Source: Erythrophleum ivorense
Lineage: Eukaryota; Streptophyta; Magnoliopsida; Fabales; Fabaceae
Direction: 5' to 3'
DNA: 64,000 bases
NCBI GenBank assembly: GCA_026724425.1
Contig: JAIUCV010000001.1
Span: 3,730,001-3,794,000 of the forward strand
Made by a program: the position numbers and the translations under genes
The notes under the pieces: generated by a model
Seen by the model: only the letters and a program-made list of their open reading frames with translations
The model's database searches: none
Told to the model about the DNA's origin: nothing
Shown: piece after piece, positions 22,501 through 35,654 of the stretch
Position numbering within the stretch: the first letter of the stretch is position 1
How the letters are laid out: the number at the start of each line of letters is the position of its first letter

Positions 22501-25474
22501 TAACTGAAAACAATGTCTATAACAACTGCTGTGGCATAGCACTAAAAATTTGTCCTCTTCCCATAATGCTTTGGCCCAGTCCTTAGTCTCCACTAGTGAA
22601 CTTGGGGTTGAGGATTAGATTGTATCTTGAACTGACCTGAGGAACTTATCTGTCCCATCTGTCCAGATCTCAAGAAATACGTAGTTGACTACTATTTCTT
22701 GAAATTGGATCTTCTGTAGTTATAAAGTGATATAATTAGAAAGAAAGTGACACAAGAGATTCAGAATGTGTATGAAGTCCATTTCCTCTCTCTACACTGA
22801 TTCTCTCTCTCTCTCTTTTAATCTGTCTCCAACTGCACTATATGCAGTCAATTTGTGACTGCACTGCAGAGAATATGGACTCCTTATTTCTTGCCAATTG
22901 AATACCATATTACACGAAACCTGTCACCACTGATTTGGTGTTGTTGGTTTATAATTTCTAACAATTTGAACTTTTTTGCAGCGGGCCAGGAGAGGTTTGG
23001 AACAGTAATAAGCTCCTACTACAGAGGTGCGCATGGAATCATTCTTGGTATGCTATAGATATTGGAAAATTGAATTTAGACACTTTTTAATACATATTTA
23101 AATTTATAGCATATAAAAATGTATTGCTATGAGTACAATCTGTCATACATGTTTGAATGGAGATCACCTTTTATTTTCTCAACTTGATATTTAATCATTT
23201 ATAATGGCATTGATATTTATATGGTACTATTTATAAAGTGCGAATACATTGATATCTCATTAAATGGTTGGATATCCCAAGGTAGACAAATGTTATGGGA
23301 TGTAGGGGGCACAACTTCCAAAAAATTTGTCTCATTTGGTTCTCATATAAAGATGAAAGTTGGTGGCCAGCTTCTTTCATTGCATTTTGTATTATTTACC
23401 ATTTTTATTTTAAATATTAGACATGTGAATGTTGCATTTCATCCATTATAGTTTTCCTTAGCACAAGGCGTGCCCTTGAAAATATGCATGTAAATGCTTT
23501 GCTCATTAAACACAATGTTATTCCTATTTTTATCATCTCTAAGCTATGCATACTACAGTACTACTTGCATTACCAGCTTTTATTGTTTTGGTGGCATTAA
23601 TATCTCTTAGAAGCCACATTTTCCTAGAAGTTTCAGTGGTGGATAAAGTACAGATCTTTTATTTCTAAATAGCTTGACTTCTTCTTACATCATCACTGCA
23701 ATTCAGGAAAGGGTTTGGGTTTTGAATAGTTCATGCTCATTCACAAGTAAATCTTTCTTCACTTTTTTGATTTACTCCCAAATATAGGAATTACTGTAGT
23801 CAATGTGAAGTGGAAGTTTAGGCTTTAGTGGGAATAATACTATTGCAAGTGCGGATAGGGCAAGGGTTTTTAGTTTTTACCTTAAATGTTTGTGCTGTGT
23901 TCAAAATGTAAATATTTAAGAATACTTATTCTTGCAATTCTCTACTTGGAGCATGTGCAATAATTTATTTGGAGTATTTAGCAGGAAGGAGTGTACTTTG
24001 CAATGATGTTCACTCATTATGCTTTTCATTATTTCCTGATTAAGTTGAAATCTAACAGCTTTTCCTCTTCAATTTTCAAATTCAGTCTATGATGTGACAC
24101 GGCGTGAAACATTTACAAACTTGGTGGACTTATGGGCAAAAGAAGTTGAACTCTACTGCACTAATCCTGAGTGCATCAAAGTTCTAGTTGGGAATAAGGT
24201 GGATAAGGTAAATTTTATATTAAATGATCTTGTGCTTCTTTCTTTACTCCAACAGAAAACAATATAGATTATAATTTGTTTTTTTAAACACACACCACAG
24301 TTTCTGAAGAATAATTTCTCTCAGACCTAGAATTTTAATTTGTCATGATATAGTTACCCTGCATGTTTTTTTTTTTTGGTTGATTTTGACCATGGTCCTT
24401 TTTTTTTTTGTCCTTCCAGGATAGTGAAAGAGCTGTAACCAAGGAAGAGGGTATGGCTCTTGCACAGAAACATAGATGCTTGTTCCTAGAGTGTAGTGCT
24501 AAAACTAGAGAAAATGTTCAGCAATGCTTTAATGATCTCACCCAAAAGGTATATGATTTCTTCATATCTGTCATTTTCCTATGGTTTTGGTGGGTACTCT
24601 GCCTTGCCTTGGTAATTTTCCATTTGTAATGTTTGTGGATGGAAGAAATGGTTGTTATCTTCCCTTTTGTTATTGTAAATGGTATTTACCTTAATTGTGA
24701 ATTTTCAAGTTATGAACTTCCAGTTGTACATTTTAGTGTTAGGAGTCTTGGATTTGTTGAAATGGCACCCCTTGTGGATATTGAATACTTTAATTGCATC
24801 TCTCAATCGATTTAATTGTTTTAATATTTTGATCTTGATGTTAAAACAAAGTTCATAGATCCTTGTAAGAAACTCTTAGGAAGGGGATGCAATTTGTTTC
24901 TAGACTTAACTAACAATTAGGTCTCAAGATTGTTAGGTCTATTTAATTTTAGTCTCCAAAAATTAGTGAATATTTGAGTTAGTCTTCCAAAATAACCAAC
25001 TTGTTGTCTAGTAGTCCCTTTGTCAAAGAGCCTGGGGATATTAAAAGGACTAATGTGCAACAAATTGTTATTTTTGGGACCAAATTTAGCTTAAGTTGCT
25101 ATTATAACTCATAACACAAAACTGAACTTAAATCTCAGCTTGAAATTTTTTTTCCCTCTTGTCCTTGCTAAACTGGAGGACGTGTGATTATTGAACTGCT
25201 ATATTTTGGGGAACTAATGCTAATGACGGGAAAAGTTACTAAAAAATGAATTTAGAAGCTTGTTTAAAATACGTCATAATTATAACTAGTCAATGTAGTG
25301 TTAAACTGCATGGCTTGCAACTAACCAATTGCTTTTGTTCTTCGATCAACTATTGATTTGCAGATGTTAGAGGTGCCAAGTTTACGGGAAAAAGGGTCTG
25401 TAGTAGTGAGGAGACAGAAGCAAAAGCACATATACGAGATGACACCTCGGGGTGGTGGCTGTTGTTTTGAGTAA
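19561..25474 (+). CDS. RABC2: RABC2-type small GTPase (Rab18-like), six exons
   Basis: Exons 19561-19702, 20665-20733, 22982-23047, 24086-24207, 24420-24548 and 25364-25474 join in frame to 212 residues with GT/AG introns throughout. Rab signatures are all present: P-loop GDSGVGKS (22-29), switch I Thr46 in SPTIGVDF, WDTAGQE (68-74), GNKVD (128-132), ECSAK (157-161) and a C-terminal Cys pair (209-210, ending CCFE) for geranylgeranylation. VYDVTRRETFTNLVDLW and the ~210-residue length place it in the plant RABC (Rab18) group, closest to RABC2. These GTPases cycle between membrane and cytosol in vesicle traffic; the exact compartment is not readable here. Unusual: residues 75-79 are RFGTV where the family has RFRTL, and the following GAHG is normally GAQG. 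Intron 2 (2,248 bp) is long. No neighbouring gene is functionally linked. Confidence 0.92.
20865..20965 (+). pseudogene. Possible decayed exon-like segment in RABC2 intron 2
   Basis: A TTTTCAG acceptor-like site is followed by a frame reading GTSRMQAAHLSLLRGYTQ. In the next frame DAAILIIAMYKE follows. The order (G-x-x-R, L-R-G, then a hydrophobic A-I-L-I-I strand) loosely resembles the part encoded by exon 3 and the start of exon 4 of a Rab. It might be an old duplicated exon. Similarity is weak and chance is quite possible. Confidence 0.2.
21438..21575 (-). pseudogene. Unassigned minus-strand coding-like fragment in RABC2 intron 2
   Basis: On the minus strand a 45-codon frame reads LFDGLNAIGPKVLKMYERRR, then KGKVTQAVVISDELASGIKK and KNNSAN before a stop. 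Its charged, non-repetitive composition looks like real protein, unlike the surrounding intron. Upstream the frame is closed by TGA. It could be the end of a retrocopied gene inserted in the intron. I do not recognise the family and could not extend it. Confidence 0.25.
24963..25096. repeat. Imperfect inverted repeat in RABC2 intron 5
   Basis: AGTCTTCCAAAATAACCAAC near 24980 pairs with the complement of AACAAATTGTTATTTTTGGGACC near 25050-25084. The flanking words TAGTAGTCC and GGACTAATG also pair. It is probably a small MITE remnant; it does not touch the splice sites. Confidence 0.4.
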
Positions 25475-27385
25475 ATATGCTGCAACAAGAAGATGCAATA
25501 GATTCCACAATAGGGTTACTATATCTCAGCAGATTTTGTTACTAGCAGTAGGAAGTATTTTAATCACATTACACAATCAAATAGTCCAGAAGATCAATAC
25601 CCTTTTGATATTTTTTGAAGCCTATTGTCTTGACTTTCACAAGCAGCTAGTCCAGATGGGCTATATGGTGTCAATATCTTTTGGAGCCACTAAAATAGTA
25701 CTCAGCCAATCTGGATGTTTGGGCGATCACAACTTGTGCCATAGTTTTGGAAATATGTCAAGTACATCTTATGTAAATTTGTCTTATTTATCTCCATTTT
25801 AAATGTGTGAAGGTCAGTTTTAGATCTGGCTCTGCCAGGATGTGCCACAAAAATACATGTTTTGTATTTTTATTTTTTGTTTTTCCTTTGGGATGAGTAA
25901 TGATTTTGTATTTATATGTTTGTATTTTTTTGAACCTCAATATGAATGGCACCAGAAATCGTACTTATGCTTGTTACACTGACAATTTCTAACTTAGTTA
26001 TCAAGCTTTATCTTTTGGTCAAGTCACTAGCAGAAGATCTTCATATATTCCTATTATCTATTGAATTGTGGTGGGGAATTCAGAAAAATTATATGGCTCT
26101 ATTTTTAATACACCAACAGTGAAGTCTAATATTTCAGACAAAAGAATTATTTAATGTGTTGATGATTTAATCAAATATTCTATAGTTTTCATGATTAGTT
26201 AATTAGAAAAATGGTAAAAGTCAAATTGTATTGTTGTAATCTATCATAAGAGTGACTTTTATGTTTCTTATGATAAAGTCTAAGTATTATTTCATAGTGT
26301 TTCAAAGGGTAAATTTATATTACGAATTTTCGCTTTGGATCCTCTTATGTGCAGTGGTTATGCTGTGTAGGGGATTTAAAGTGTTAATCTTTTTTTAAAA
26401 GCAAAATATCCTCCTTATTTGGCTGACATAGCATCCTCTACTGTATAAAAGACATAACACGGGATCTGGACGTGAGAATTTTTCATATAGTACGAAGATG
26501 TTTTTAGCCTGCTCTAGTGATTGGTATTTTCTATGATAACTCATTAAATTATATATTCTCATTACTTCATTACTGTATAAACACCAATGTTAAAAGCCAA
26601 AGAAAAAAAAAAAACGCTTTTATGCAGTATCACAACATAACCATACAAACTAGAATGTTATCATGAAGTGCTGTCGAACTCGAGTTTCCTAAAATTCCAA
26701 GGAATTTTTTCGTTTTGTTTCATTTTGTTCTTTGTTTTGAGTGCCGGAAGAGTAGTCTGTAAAATTTTTAGCCAGCTCATTATTTCATACTTCGACGTTG
26801 ATATCGTTGTTGTTGTTGAATCCGTCAAGTTTGTCGTTTATTGTGTGATAATAGTACTGCGTGTCACAATGAAACAAAAAAAGCACTTGTGTTTGCGATG
26901 TAGACGACGAAGCTGTAGGCAGCAAACCTGGTTGTCAACATCGGATTGTCATTTCCTTTCTCCCAAACAGGGAAAAACCAAGACAGAAAGCAGCACCCTT
27001 ACTGTCTTACATGCTGTTGCCGGAAAGCTTGTTTTGTTCTATTTTGCTGTCTAAGCTCTATTCCAAGTGAGGAGCTTGATGCTAACTTTAACTTCACTCT
27101 CTTAAAACGTTATAATAAAATTATCCATGTGCTTTCATTTAACGATTTAAACTTTTTGAATTCAAGCTATTATTCAGAGTTTCTATTATCAAATGATAAA
27201 ATATTTGATCCATGATGTCTCTTGTATGATGAATCAATGCTTTGTCCATACTTCAAAAAGATTTCATGCGAGGGAGCATGTTAGAAGTGGATCTCGACAT
27301 TTTTTTGTTCCTCCCCACTCCCTTTTTTTAATTTTTATTTTGCTTACTTCCTTGGGAAGTTTCACCAATTCAGGACATTCCCGGC
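25475..27385. other. RABC2 3' untranslated region and intergenic spacer
   Basis: About the first 450 bases are likely RABC2 3' untranslated sequence; no single poly-A signal is decisive. The 128-codon open frame at 26668-27054 has no domain, is hydrophobic and irregular, and is not supported as a gene. The rest is spacer up to the TATA box of SKS locus A. Confidence 0.4.
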
Positions 27386-27393
27386 TATAAAAA
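27386..27393 (+). promoter_or_regulatory. TATA box of SKS locus A
   Basis: TATAAAAA in the context CCGGCTATAAAAACAG lies 79 bp before the ATG of locus A, a normal plant spacing. Its survival suggests the promoter decayed more slowly than the coding region. Confidence 0.6.
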
Positions 27394-27883
27394 CAGTGGC
27401 TGTTTTGCCCATTAGTAATTTCTTCTTCTTGTGAGACATTACAGGAAGAAACGATTCAATTTTGGTGTTCAATGGCCTTCAGTGGCTATTGCAGGGGCCT
27501 CTTCACCAATGCAACAGTTGCAGTAATCTCTGTTGCTGGGTCTACTGCCACTGATGTTTTTCTAGAATGCTATGTCACCCTTGACACAAACATCCGACCT
27601 TTGACTGTGATGCACCCTGTAATAACATCTACCTTAATCCTTGTAGTGTTTCTTATGACTCTTCGGTTGCAATTCTGCTTCCTAATCACTATATTGAGGA
27701 ATCATTGTTTTGTTGAGCAGGTTATTGCTATCATTGGGATTTTCCCTTGTCCTCTAATTAATGTCACAACCAATGATGTTGTCCATGTGAATGTCTTCAA
27801 CGATTTGGATGATCCACTACTCTTCACTTTTTACCTATTAGTACTACTGTCTTCTGGTTTCTAGGAAATACTCTGGGATTAAA

Positions 27884-28711
27884 ATCCTAAGGGAATGTTT
27901 CGGAGTTGGAAGGGAAAGAGTAAAAATTCTTCATTATCCTCCTCTCATTATTAGGCTTGTTTGGTAGGGAGGAGTGGGAAGGAAAGAAAATGTAATTATG
28001 GAAGGAAGCTATAAGTCTTTTGTTTGGTATGCATAAATAAGATGAATAGGAAAGGATTGGGATGAAAAAAAAAAGTTGTGAGACCCACTTATATTCAATC
28101 CATCCATTACTGGGTGGAAAGAGACGAAGAGCATAAAGAAAAAAAATTATTTTTTAATATAAACTAATCTTGTAACTCATGTCATTGTATAAGATTCATA
28201 TGATAAGACATTCAAAACAATAACTTTTTATATTTTTATATAATATATAGATAAAAAGCAAGTAAAAAGTAAATAGGTTGTGTATCTTCTCTTTTGTCCT
28301 GTTCATAATTTTTAATATTAATATAAATATTTTGCTTTCACTTAAAACCAATATATTTATTAATAAAAGAGAAAGGAGGATTTTTTTTTTAATATGGCAA
28401 ATATATTTAATCATGGTAAAAATATTTAATCACTTATATTGAGATATACTATATTTATGATAAATATATTTGATTAGGAAGAAGATAATAAAATAATTTA
28501 ACATCTTATTTATATATATTTTCCTTCTTTTCCTTTATTAAACCAAATAAGAAATTAGAAGTATCTTTTCTTTTTCCTATTATCATATGAAACAAAATGA
28601 GTGATAACTCATTCATTTTTTTTCCTCTTTTATTTTCTTTCTTTTCTATTGTAGCATGAAACTCCCAAACAAAGAAGATGTTCCCTTCCCCTATAATATT
28701 TCCTAGTACAA
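27884..28711. mobile_element. Possible TIR element in intron 2 of SKS locus A
   Basis: The left end contains GGGAATGTTTCGGAGTTGGA. The reverse complement of the right side reads GGGAACATCTTCTTTGTTTG then GGAGTTTC, a GTTTGG-type imperfect inverted repeat seen in many plant MITEs. The matching introns of loci B (355 bp) and C (~840 bp) lack it, which supports insertion. Ends are approximate and the repeats are weak. Confidence 0.4.
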
Positions 28712-29936
28712 ATGATGATTTGATGGAATTAAGAAAGAAAATGAAATGGTTGTGGTAATGGTGCAGGCAATGCATTCAATGAAGGCTCAACTCATGGCAA
28801 GATGGAGTTTCTGGGACAAACTGCCAACTGGACTCATGCGTTTGAGAATAGGCAGCTTCTTCTACTATCCTTCCATCAACTTCCAAAAGGCTGCTGGAGG
28901 ATTCAGACCCATTCGTATCAACAATGGCGATGTCATCCATACCTTTTGCCACACTAGAGGCTGAATTTGATCTTCTTTTTGGTGATTGGTCTTATGACAA
29001 TTACAAGTTAACTGGCACAAATCATTAGTCTTTCTTGCAAAAACTTATACTCAACCAATTTTAGCCATAGCTGTTTATGTGATTTCAACAGACCAGTAGG
29101 TCTATGCTGGGCACCAAGCAAACGGCCTTCTATGCAAATCCTGATATTATCTTGATGAATGGAAAAGGACCTTATGGACATCTCCTGTCAAAAGCCTCTT
29201 TCACTGTCAGTCGAGGTCTGTACATAGTAATACTGACTGAAATGATCTATCTGGCAGATAGCTGTGTTTGATGAAACTGATAAAATCAAACCTTCAATGC
29301 CAAATCATTTGAAAAGAATGCCTTTTGGCATCAAAACTAAAAGGTCCATTTTTCTTTTTATAAATTGTATGTGAACCTGTTACTGAAGATGCAGACACGA
29401 TCTATGTTTTGAATAAAACAAAGTATTCTTTTTATGTATCATATAGACCCAATTTTGTCTATGATGCCTGTTGAATCTATCTTGGACACTTTATTTTTCA
29501 TTTTTTTCTTCTAAATTTTAATTTTAAGCTAAAGACATTATGCTAAAATGATTATGCAAGAAAGACCTGCAGGTTTAGAATATCAAATGTGGGGAATTCT
29601 GTGAGTTTCAACTGTAGGATTCAAAACCATCAGATGGTGTTGGTTGAGACAGGCGGGTTTTATACCAATCAGATCACACTGGACTCTCTTGATATGCATA
29701 TTGGCCACTCGTACTCTGTTCTTGTTGCAGCGAATCAAAATGAAGCTGATTATTACATTGTGGCAACTCCTACACTGACTGGCATAACTGATTCTACTAC
29801 CTCCCTTGTTGGTCTAGCGGTCCTTCACTATTCCAATTCTAATGCAAAAGCTTCTGAGACTTCAACAAGTGGACCAGATCCAGATGATGTAGAATTTTCA
29901 ATGAATCAAGCTAAATCTATCAGGTAAAAGAAAGTT

Positions 29937-30415
29937 GGTTAATTTTCTTGGTCGGTGTCTTTGTTTAACTCAATTTTCACTTTGGTCCCTATAATTTAAA
30001 ATCTATAATTAGATCTCTGTAGTATTAAAACTTTTTAATTTAGTCCCTGTCATGAAATTTTGGTAATGTAGCCAACTCTTTGTCATTCTAGCATTTGGAA
30101 TGTACAAAATTCATACTAAATCATCTGATTCACCCAATATGGGTGGTGGCATCATATGCCACATATGTGAGTGGATTTCACTCCATCAACTACTTTTACC
30201 TTGTTTATTGGCATAAATAATGCAATATTTATAGTGCTAAAATAACAAATAATTAGTCGTGTTAAAAGAATTTAACAACAAACTAACAATAATTCAATAA
30301 GAGAAACTGAGTTAAAAATTTTTAATACTATAGGGACCAAATTACAAACTTTTGAATTATATGGACCAAATTATAAATTAAGTGAAACTATAATGACCAA
30401 CAAAGTAATTTAACC
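29937..30415. mobile_element. MITE with ~100-bp TIRs in intron 5 of SKS locus A
   Basis: The left arm begins GGTTAATTTTCTTGGTCGGT and continues with TTTGGTCCCTATAATTTAAA. The reverse complement of the right arm begins GGTTAAATTACTTTGTTGGT and continues with TTTGGTCCATATAATTCAAA. The match runs about 100 bp on each side. The 479-bp element has no coding capacity. Locus C has no such insert at the same intron. Confidence 0.7.
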
Positions 30416-33400
30416 ATGAAAGTCTTTTCTTTATAATAATGTAATTCTAAAGAAGGTTCTAGTCTATCTTAAACTTCGAATTTGAGAGTTCATTCCATGT
30501 ACTCCGTAGGAAAAGATCCTCAAAATGACATTGAAATGAAGTGAAAATATCCAAGTTTCTACTTCTTTCAAATGCATGACGAGTGCTCAATTTTGTTGCT
30601 TGAAACCTGTTCAGGCTTTTTCTATTTACTGAGCAGGTGGAATTTGACTGCTGGAGCTGCAAGGCCTAATCCACAAGGAACCTCCTTCAACGTGTATAAT
30701 GTGACTCTATTCCTTCAACGTTCTTTGGAAGAAATCGATGGCATACCGCGCTATGCTGTCAATAATGTTTCTTTTTAAACTATTGATCCGCCATAGAAAC
30801 TTGCTGATTACTTTGTTAATGGTACTGGTATCTACCAACTTGATGCATTTCCTCATCAATCTGTCAATGCTAATGCTCCATTTGGCATTTCTATGGTCTC
30901 TGGGATACATAAAGGATGGACAAAATTTGTTTCAAAAAATAACTTGGATGCCATAGATTCCTGGCACTTGGATGGTTATGGACTTTTTGTTGTAGGGTAA
31001 GTGATGTAAATTCCTCTTTGATAAGTCTTTCAATCTGATTTTGTGAATTGGGTTTTTAATTTGCAAAATGATTTTGAATAAAGCTTCTAGAGTGTTGTGT
31101 AGGGCTATTTTAGAATTGAAAAAACTTAAGTTCATTTTTCATATGTTTACTTTGAGGTTCTTAGCATAATCTGTGGAATAACCTTTATTAGAGTATTAAT
31201 AGTGTAGTGCCGAGTTATAACAGTTGTCAATACAGTATATATTCTTTTACTTTCTATCATTCTCCTCCATATCTTCTGTGTCACATACGAAAGGGTGACT
31301 ACGCGGCGCCAAATCGAGATCAAAATTAAAGGTAATAGAGTCGCTATCAAATTTTTATTTTTGAAAAAGCAAAATTTTTTAAAAAAATATTTTTAGTTTA
31401 GAAAATGGTCGACAAACCAGAAAATGGATTCGGTAGTCGATTGTGAGTGGGGAAGGTGTTAGGCACCTCACTACACCCGTTCTTAAGAACGATTACCCTA
31501 AGTTAGTTGTGCAAAATTACCATGGCCTTTAATCGATTTTAATTCTCCTTAACAAATCATATACAAAATAAGAAGTAAAGAAATTAAATGAAATAAAATT
31601 AAGAGTAAAAAAAAAGAAGAAATTAAAGAAATAAAATTAAGAATAAGAGAAAAGAAATTAAAGAAATAAAATTAAGAATAAGAGGAAAGAAATTAAAGAA
31701 CTAAAAGAAATGTTTATTTATAAAGGCGGATTTGACCTAGGATCAGAACCTAGGGCCTACGTACCCTCCAGAAGAGATTAAAGTCCACGTAGTTCGACTG
31801 AAAGACGGTGTTTGGTGTTTTGTTTTTGTCTTTGTTGTTTTTGTTGTTTTTGTTTAGCTTTTGTTTGATTTTTTTGGAAAGAGGAAGAGTCTAAAAATCA
31901 TTTAGACTTTTTGCAAATAAAACGAATTCGAGATTGGTTGATATATTTTTATTTGCAAAAAGATAGAATTAATTTTACTCTCTCCTCTTCTTTTTTCTTT
32001 TTTTGTTTTTGTTTCTGTTTTATTCTTGTTTTTAGTTTTTATTTTTTTATTTTGAATTTTTATTTATTATCATTATTTCTTGTGTGAAAGGAGAAAGAAA
32101 ATAAAAATTATTTTTACGTTTAGCAAATAAAATGGATTTAGAATTAGTTGATGTGTTTTAATTTGCTAAAAATAAAATTAATTTTATTTCTTTGCTCTTC
32201 CCTCATTTTTAGCTTTTTTTCCCTTTTTTATTTTTTATTTATTAATGATTCTTGTTTTTGTTTTGTTTTTCCTTTTTGTTTTTGTTTTCTTTTTTCTTTT
32301 TTGTTATATATTTTTTTAATTTTAAATGACTAAGCTTTTATTATTTTTTCTCATTTTTTACTTTTTTATTTTTGGGTAAAAAGACAAAGAAAATAAAAAT
32401 TACTTTTCCCTTTAACAAATAAAATGAATTTAGAAATTGATTGATGTGTTTTGATTTGTTAAAATTAAATTACTTTTCTTGCATTTTCAATTTTTTTTCT
32501 TTTCTTGAACTTCTTTTCCTTTTTTAACACAATCACGCATGGGCCATTGAAACCCGCGAATAAAAAGAACCAATAAGCACCAAAGAGTCTTATTGTCTCA
32601 CATGGTTCCTCTGATAGCCCTACATGTCTAAGGGGACAAGAGATCACACGACGATTCTAAAAAGAATAAAATAAAATAAATGTAATAAAGGTAAAATAAC
32701 AATATTTACGAACATATAATATTACGTGATCGTGTGTGTTTTATATGCAAATAACACGTTTATTCTAATTCTGATATTTACAGACACATAAAATGCAAAC
32801 CCAATGATAGTTGCTTTTCCTAAGTCTTCTCTGATCAATGCTTTCACGCCATCCTCCTCCTTTGCACATCTGTATAGCATCTGGTCTGGTCTCTACTAAT
32901 CTTTCTGTCCAGCTTCCCTTTTGTTTCACCAATTCATGGGCCTCACACAACAGAAGCGAAGAGACGTATGAGTTTCTATCAATTTTCATAAATAATCAAA
33001 TAACAAATGCCTCAATGCTTACAAAGATCAACATGATAACAAAGAATCATTGAATACGAATGAACCTCATCTGCAGAACAAGTAATTCGAAGACATATGC
33101 ATAATTAAAAGGAATGATGCACAATTTCAAAGTGTATGCATGATTATTAACACACAAAATAAGGGCTAAATCTCTGTTTGAGTCAAAAGAGTAGCAACAA
33201 ACTTTTTGGTACCAACATGGAACTAGAAGCCTGGATTAAGCAGATTCTTATATCATAACACCACAAACCCCTTGTCCAACCATACTTTCTTACACATCAC
33301 TTCGTTGAAGACTACGACTCAAATGGGAATAGTAACTTTCGGCATCTTCATACAAAACCAGAAGCAGTGGACAATAGCAAGCTTGAAATAAATTTAAAAT

Positions 33401-34494
33401 CCGAACAATGTTAGATCACATCCAAACATACCAAAGGGGCGACAGCCACTGCAAGACAGACTTAAGACTTATACTAGGCTGATAATCAAGGCTAAACAAT
33501 AATAGGACAACAACTATGGTTTCTCAAAAAGTCACAATACATATTAAGTCTAAAACAATGGGATAGTGAGTTGTAGTCTTATGTTGAATCTTTACATAAA
33601 CTCATCCTAAGGATTAAGACCAAAGCAATTCAAAAAAGAAAAACAAAAAAACAAAAGGCAATAACCCTCAAATTGAATCAAACTAAATAAAAAAGCAGAA
33701 CCTCTTATTCTAATAATAGAGCCATAACAAAATCCGGTCAGAATATGCTTTAAAACTCCCCTAAACTCAACCGATTCTATAATGCTTCTAGTAATCTAAA
33801 ACTCCCCTTGAATCATCAAAGTAAAGTAGATAATAAAAAAAACTACAAGGAATTTCATTCTCACACCAAACCACACAGCGAAGCATACTGGGGTGTTCAA
33901 GAAAATTTCCAAGCACAAGCATAGTAAAGTAGCCTGAATTTAGCCAAAACACAACAAAGAAGCAAGGCTTAATTAAAAACTTAGAACCCACAGCCAGAAT
34001 ACATTAAAGTAACAATGGATTAACTCGCAACATTCAAACAAATAGCTCTGATGTTATCCAAACGAAATTTCCATGAAAGACCAGATTAGACAACAAAAGC
34101 AATTGCGAATTAGAACCTATAGAAATAGCAAATTAAATTTTTCCGCAATTCAGATCATTCCATTCAAGGTGCTGCATCTAATGTTATCTAAGCCAGAAGA
34201 ATAAGTGACCTTTTACATAAGAGCACTGTTGCAGCAAATATCAGCAAAGGAAAGAATTTGAGTTTTATGGTATGGAAGACAAAATTAGAACCAGAACTTG
34301 CAAGCAACTCAAAAGAAAAGGAATACGAGCTTACCTGCTTCGTACCCCTCGTGCTTCCGTCGTTCTTCAAAATTGCTTTTCTGTAACCCGAGGATCAACC
34401 CAGCAGAGGAGTTTCCCTGCTATTTTCTCTCGGTCTCTTGCCTCTTCTCTAAAATCATCTCAATCTCTCTTCCCTTAAAGATGAAACCTTCACC

Positions 34495-34980
34495 CCCTTC
34501 CTCTCCATTTCTCAGTCTCTGTCTCTCTCATTTCCTCGATTCGCTTTTTCCCATTCGAACCCCTGTCTCAATCTTTACTCTCTATTATGAAATTACTCAA
34601 ACTCGAAAACTCCAAATCCAGAGCCAAACCCCTCTGTTCTCTCCAATTTCCCCCTTCCTCTCTATTTCTCAGTCTCCATCTCTCTCATTCCCTCGATTCG
34701 CTTTTTCCCATTTGAACCCCCATCTCAATCTCTACTCTCTGTTCTGAAATTACTCAAACCCGACAACCCCAAATCTGGAGCCAAACCCCTCTGTTCTCTC
34801 CAATCGCCCCCTTCCTCTCTATTTCTCAATCTCCGTCTCTCTCATTCCCTCGATTCGCTTTTTCCCATTCGAACCCTCATCTCAATCTCTACTCTCTGTT
34901 CTGAAATTACTCAAACTCGAAAACCCCAAATCCGGAGCCAAACCCATTTGTTCTCTCCAATCGCCCCCTTCCTCTCCTCT
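34495..34980. repeat. 157-bp tandem minisatellite (about 3 units), pyrimidine-rich
   Basis: The phrase TCTATTTCTCAGTCTCCATC and its variants recur at about 34504, 34661 and 34818, exactly 157 bp apart. A fourth partial unit starts near 34964. Other shared words are TCGATTCGCTTTTTCCCATT and CAAACCCCTCTGTTCTCTCC. Units differ by a few percent. Open frames across it, including one of 149 codons, are produced by the absence of stops in CT-rich sequence and are not supported as genes. Confidence 0.85.
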
Positions 34981-35654
34981 CCTTTCCTCTCTCCGTTCTA
35001 TCCTCTTTTTAATCTTCTCCTGTTCTTCTTCCCCCTTGTCTCCCTTTCAGGCTCCATTTCCTTTCTGCCGTCTCCTCTACCCTCATCGATTTGTGTCCCT
35101 CTTTCTCCTTTTCGTTTTCACGTTTCTCTCTTCTCGGCCTTCCAAGATGAAAGGGACATGAGGGGAGGTCAACTCCTCGAGCGCACCCCTGATCCTCTGC
35201 TCCCCTCTTTGCTGGTTTTCTGAAACGCTGCCTGCTCCTTCTATTCTCATGTTCCTCTGAAATGTCAGGCCATTCTTGTGTCTTTGCTTTGCTTTCCTCG
35301 TGCGGCAGAACGGATCAATGGGAGAGTGAAAGGGCTTTGGGGGGGGGGTCAAAATGCAGGCCTTCAGCCTCTTTTTATTTATTTATTATTTTTTTTATGA
35401 TATTGGGCCTATGGATCCAGAGAAGGTGGGCTGGAGTTGTTTCAGTCTATTTTATTTATTGTTTAGGTTGGAGGTTTTTTGTTTGTTTTTATCCTTTATT
35501 TTTATTTTTCTTTTTTGTGTTATTCATTGAGATTAAGGGGTTGAGAAGGGGCGGTGCTAATGGGCTTGAACAAATTGGACTAAAGCTGATAACTTACTCT
35601 TCTTCTTCTTTTTTTTTTTTTTTTATAAAATTGAGTCTGAAAGTTTTTTTTGTG

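Noticed and set aside
26668..27054. 128-codon open frame downstream of RABC2
   Set aside because: No domain, erratic hydrophobic composition, a second frame overlaps its end, and no splice or promoter context supports it.
34298..34747. 149-codon plus-strand frame rich in Ser, Pro and Phe
   Set aside because: It runs through the 157-bp CT-rich minisatellite inside the LTR-like insertion; the openness comes from lack of stops in pyrimidine-rich repeats.
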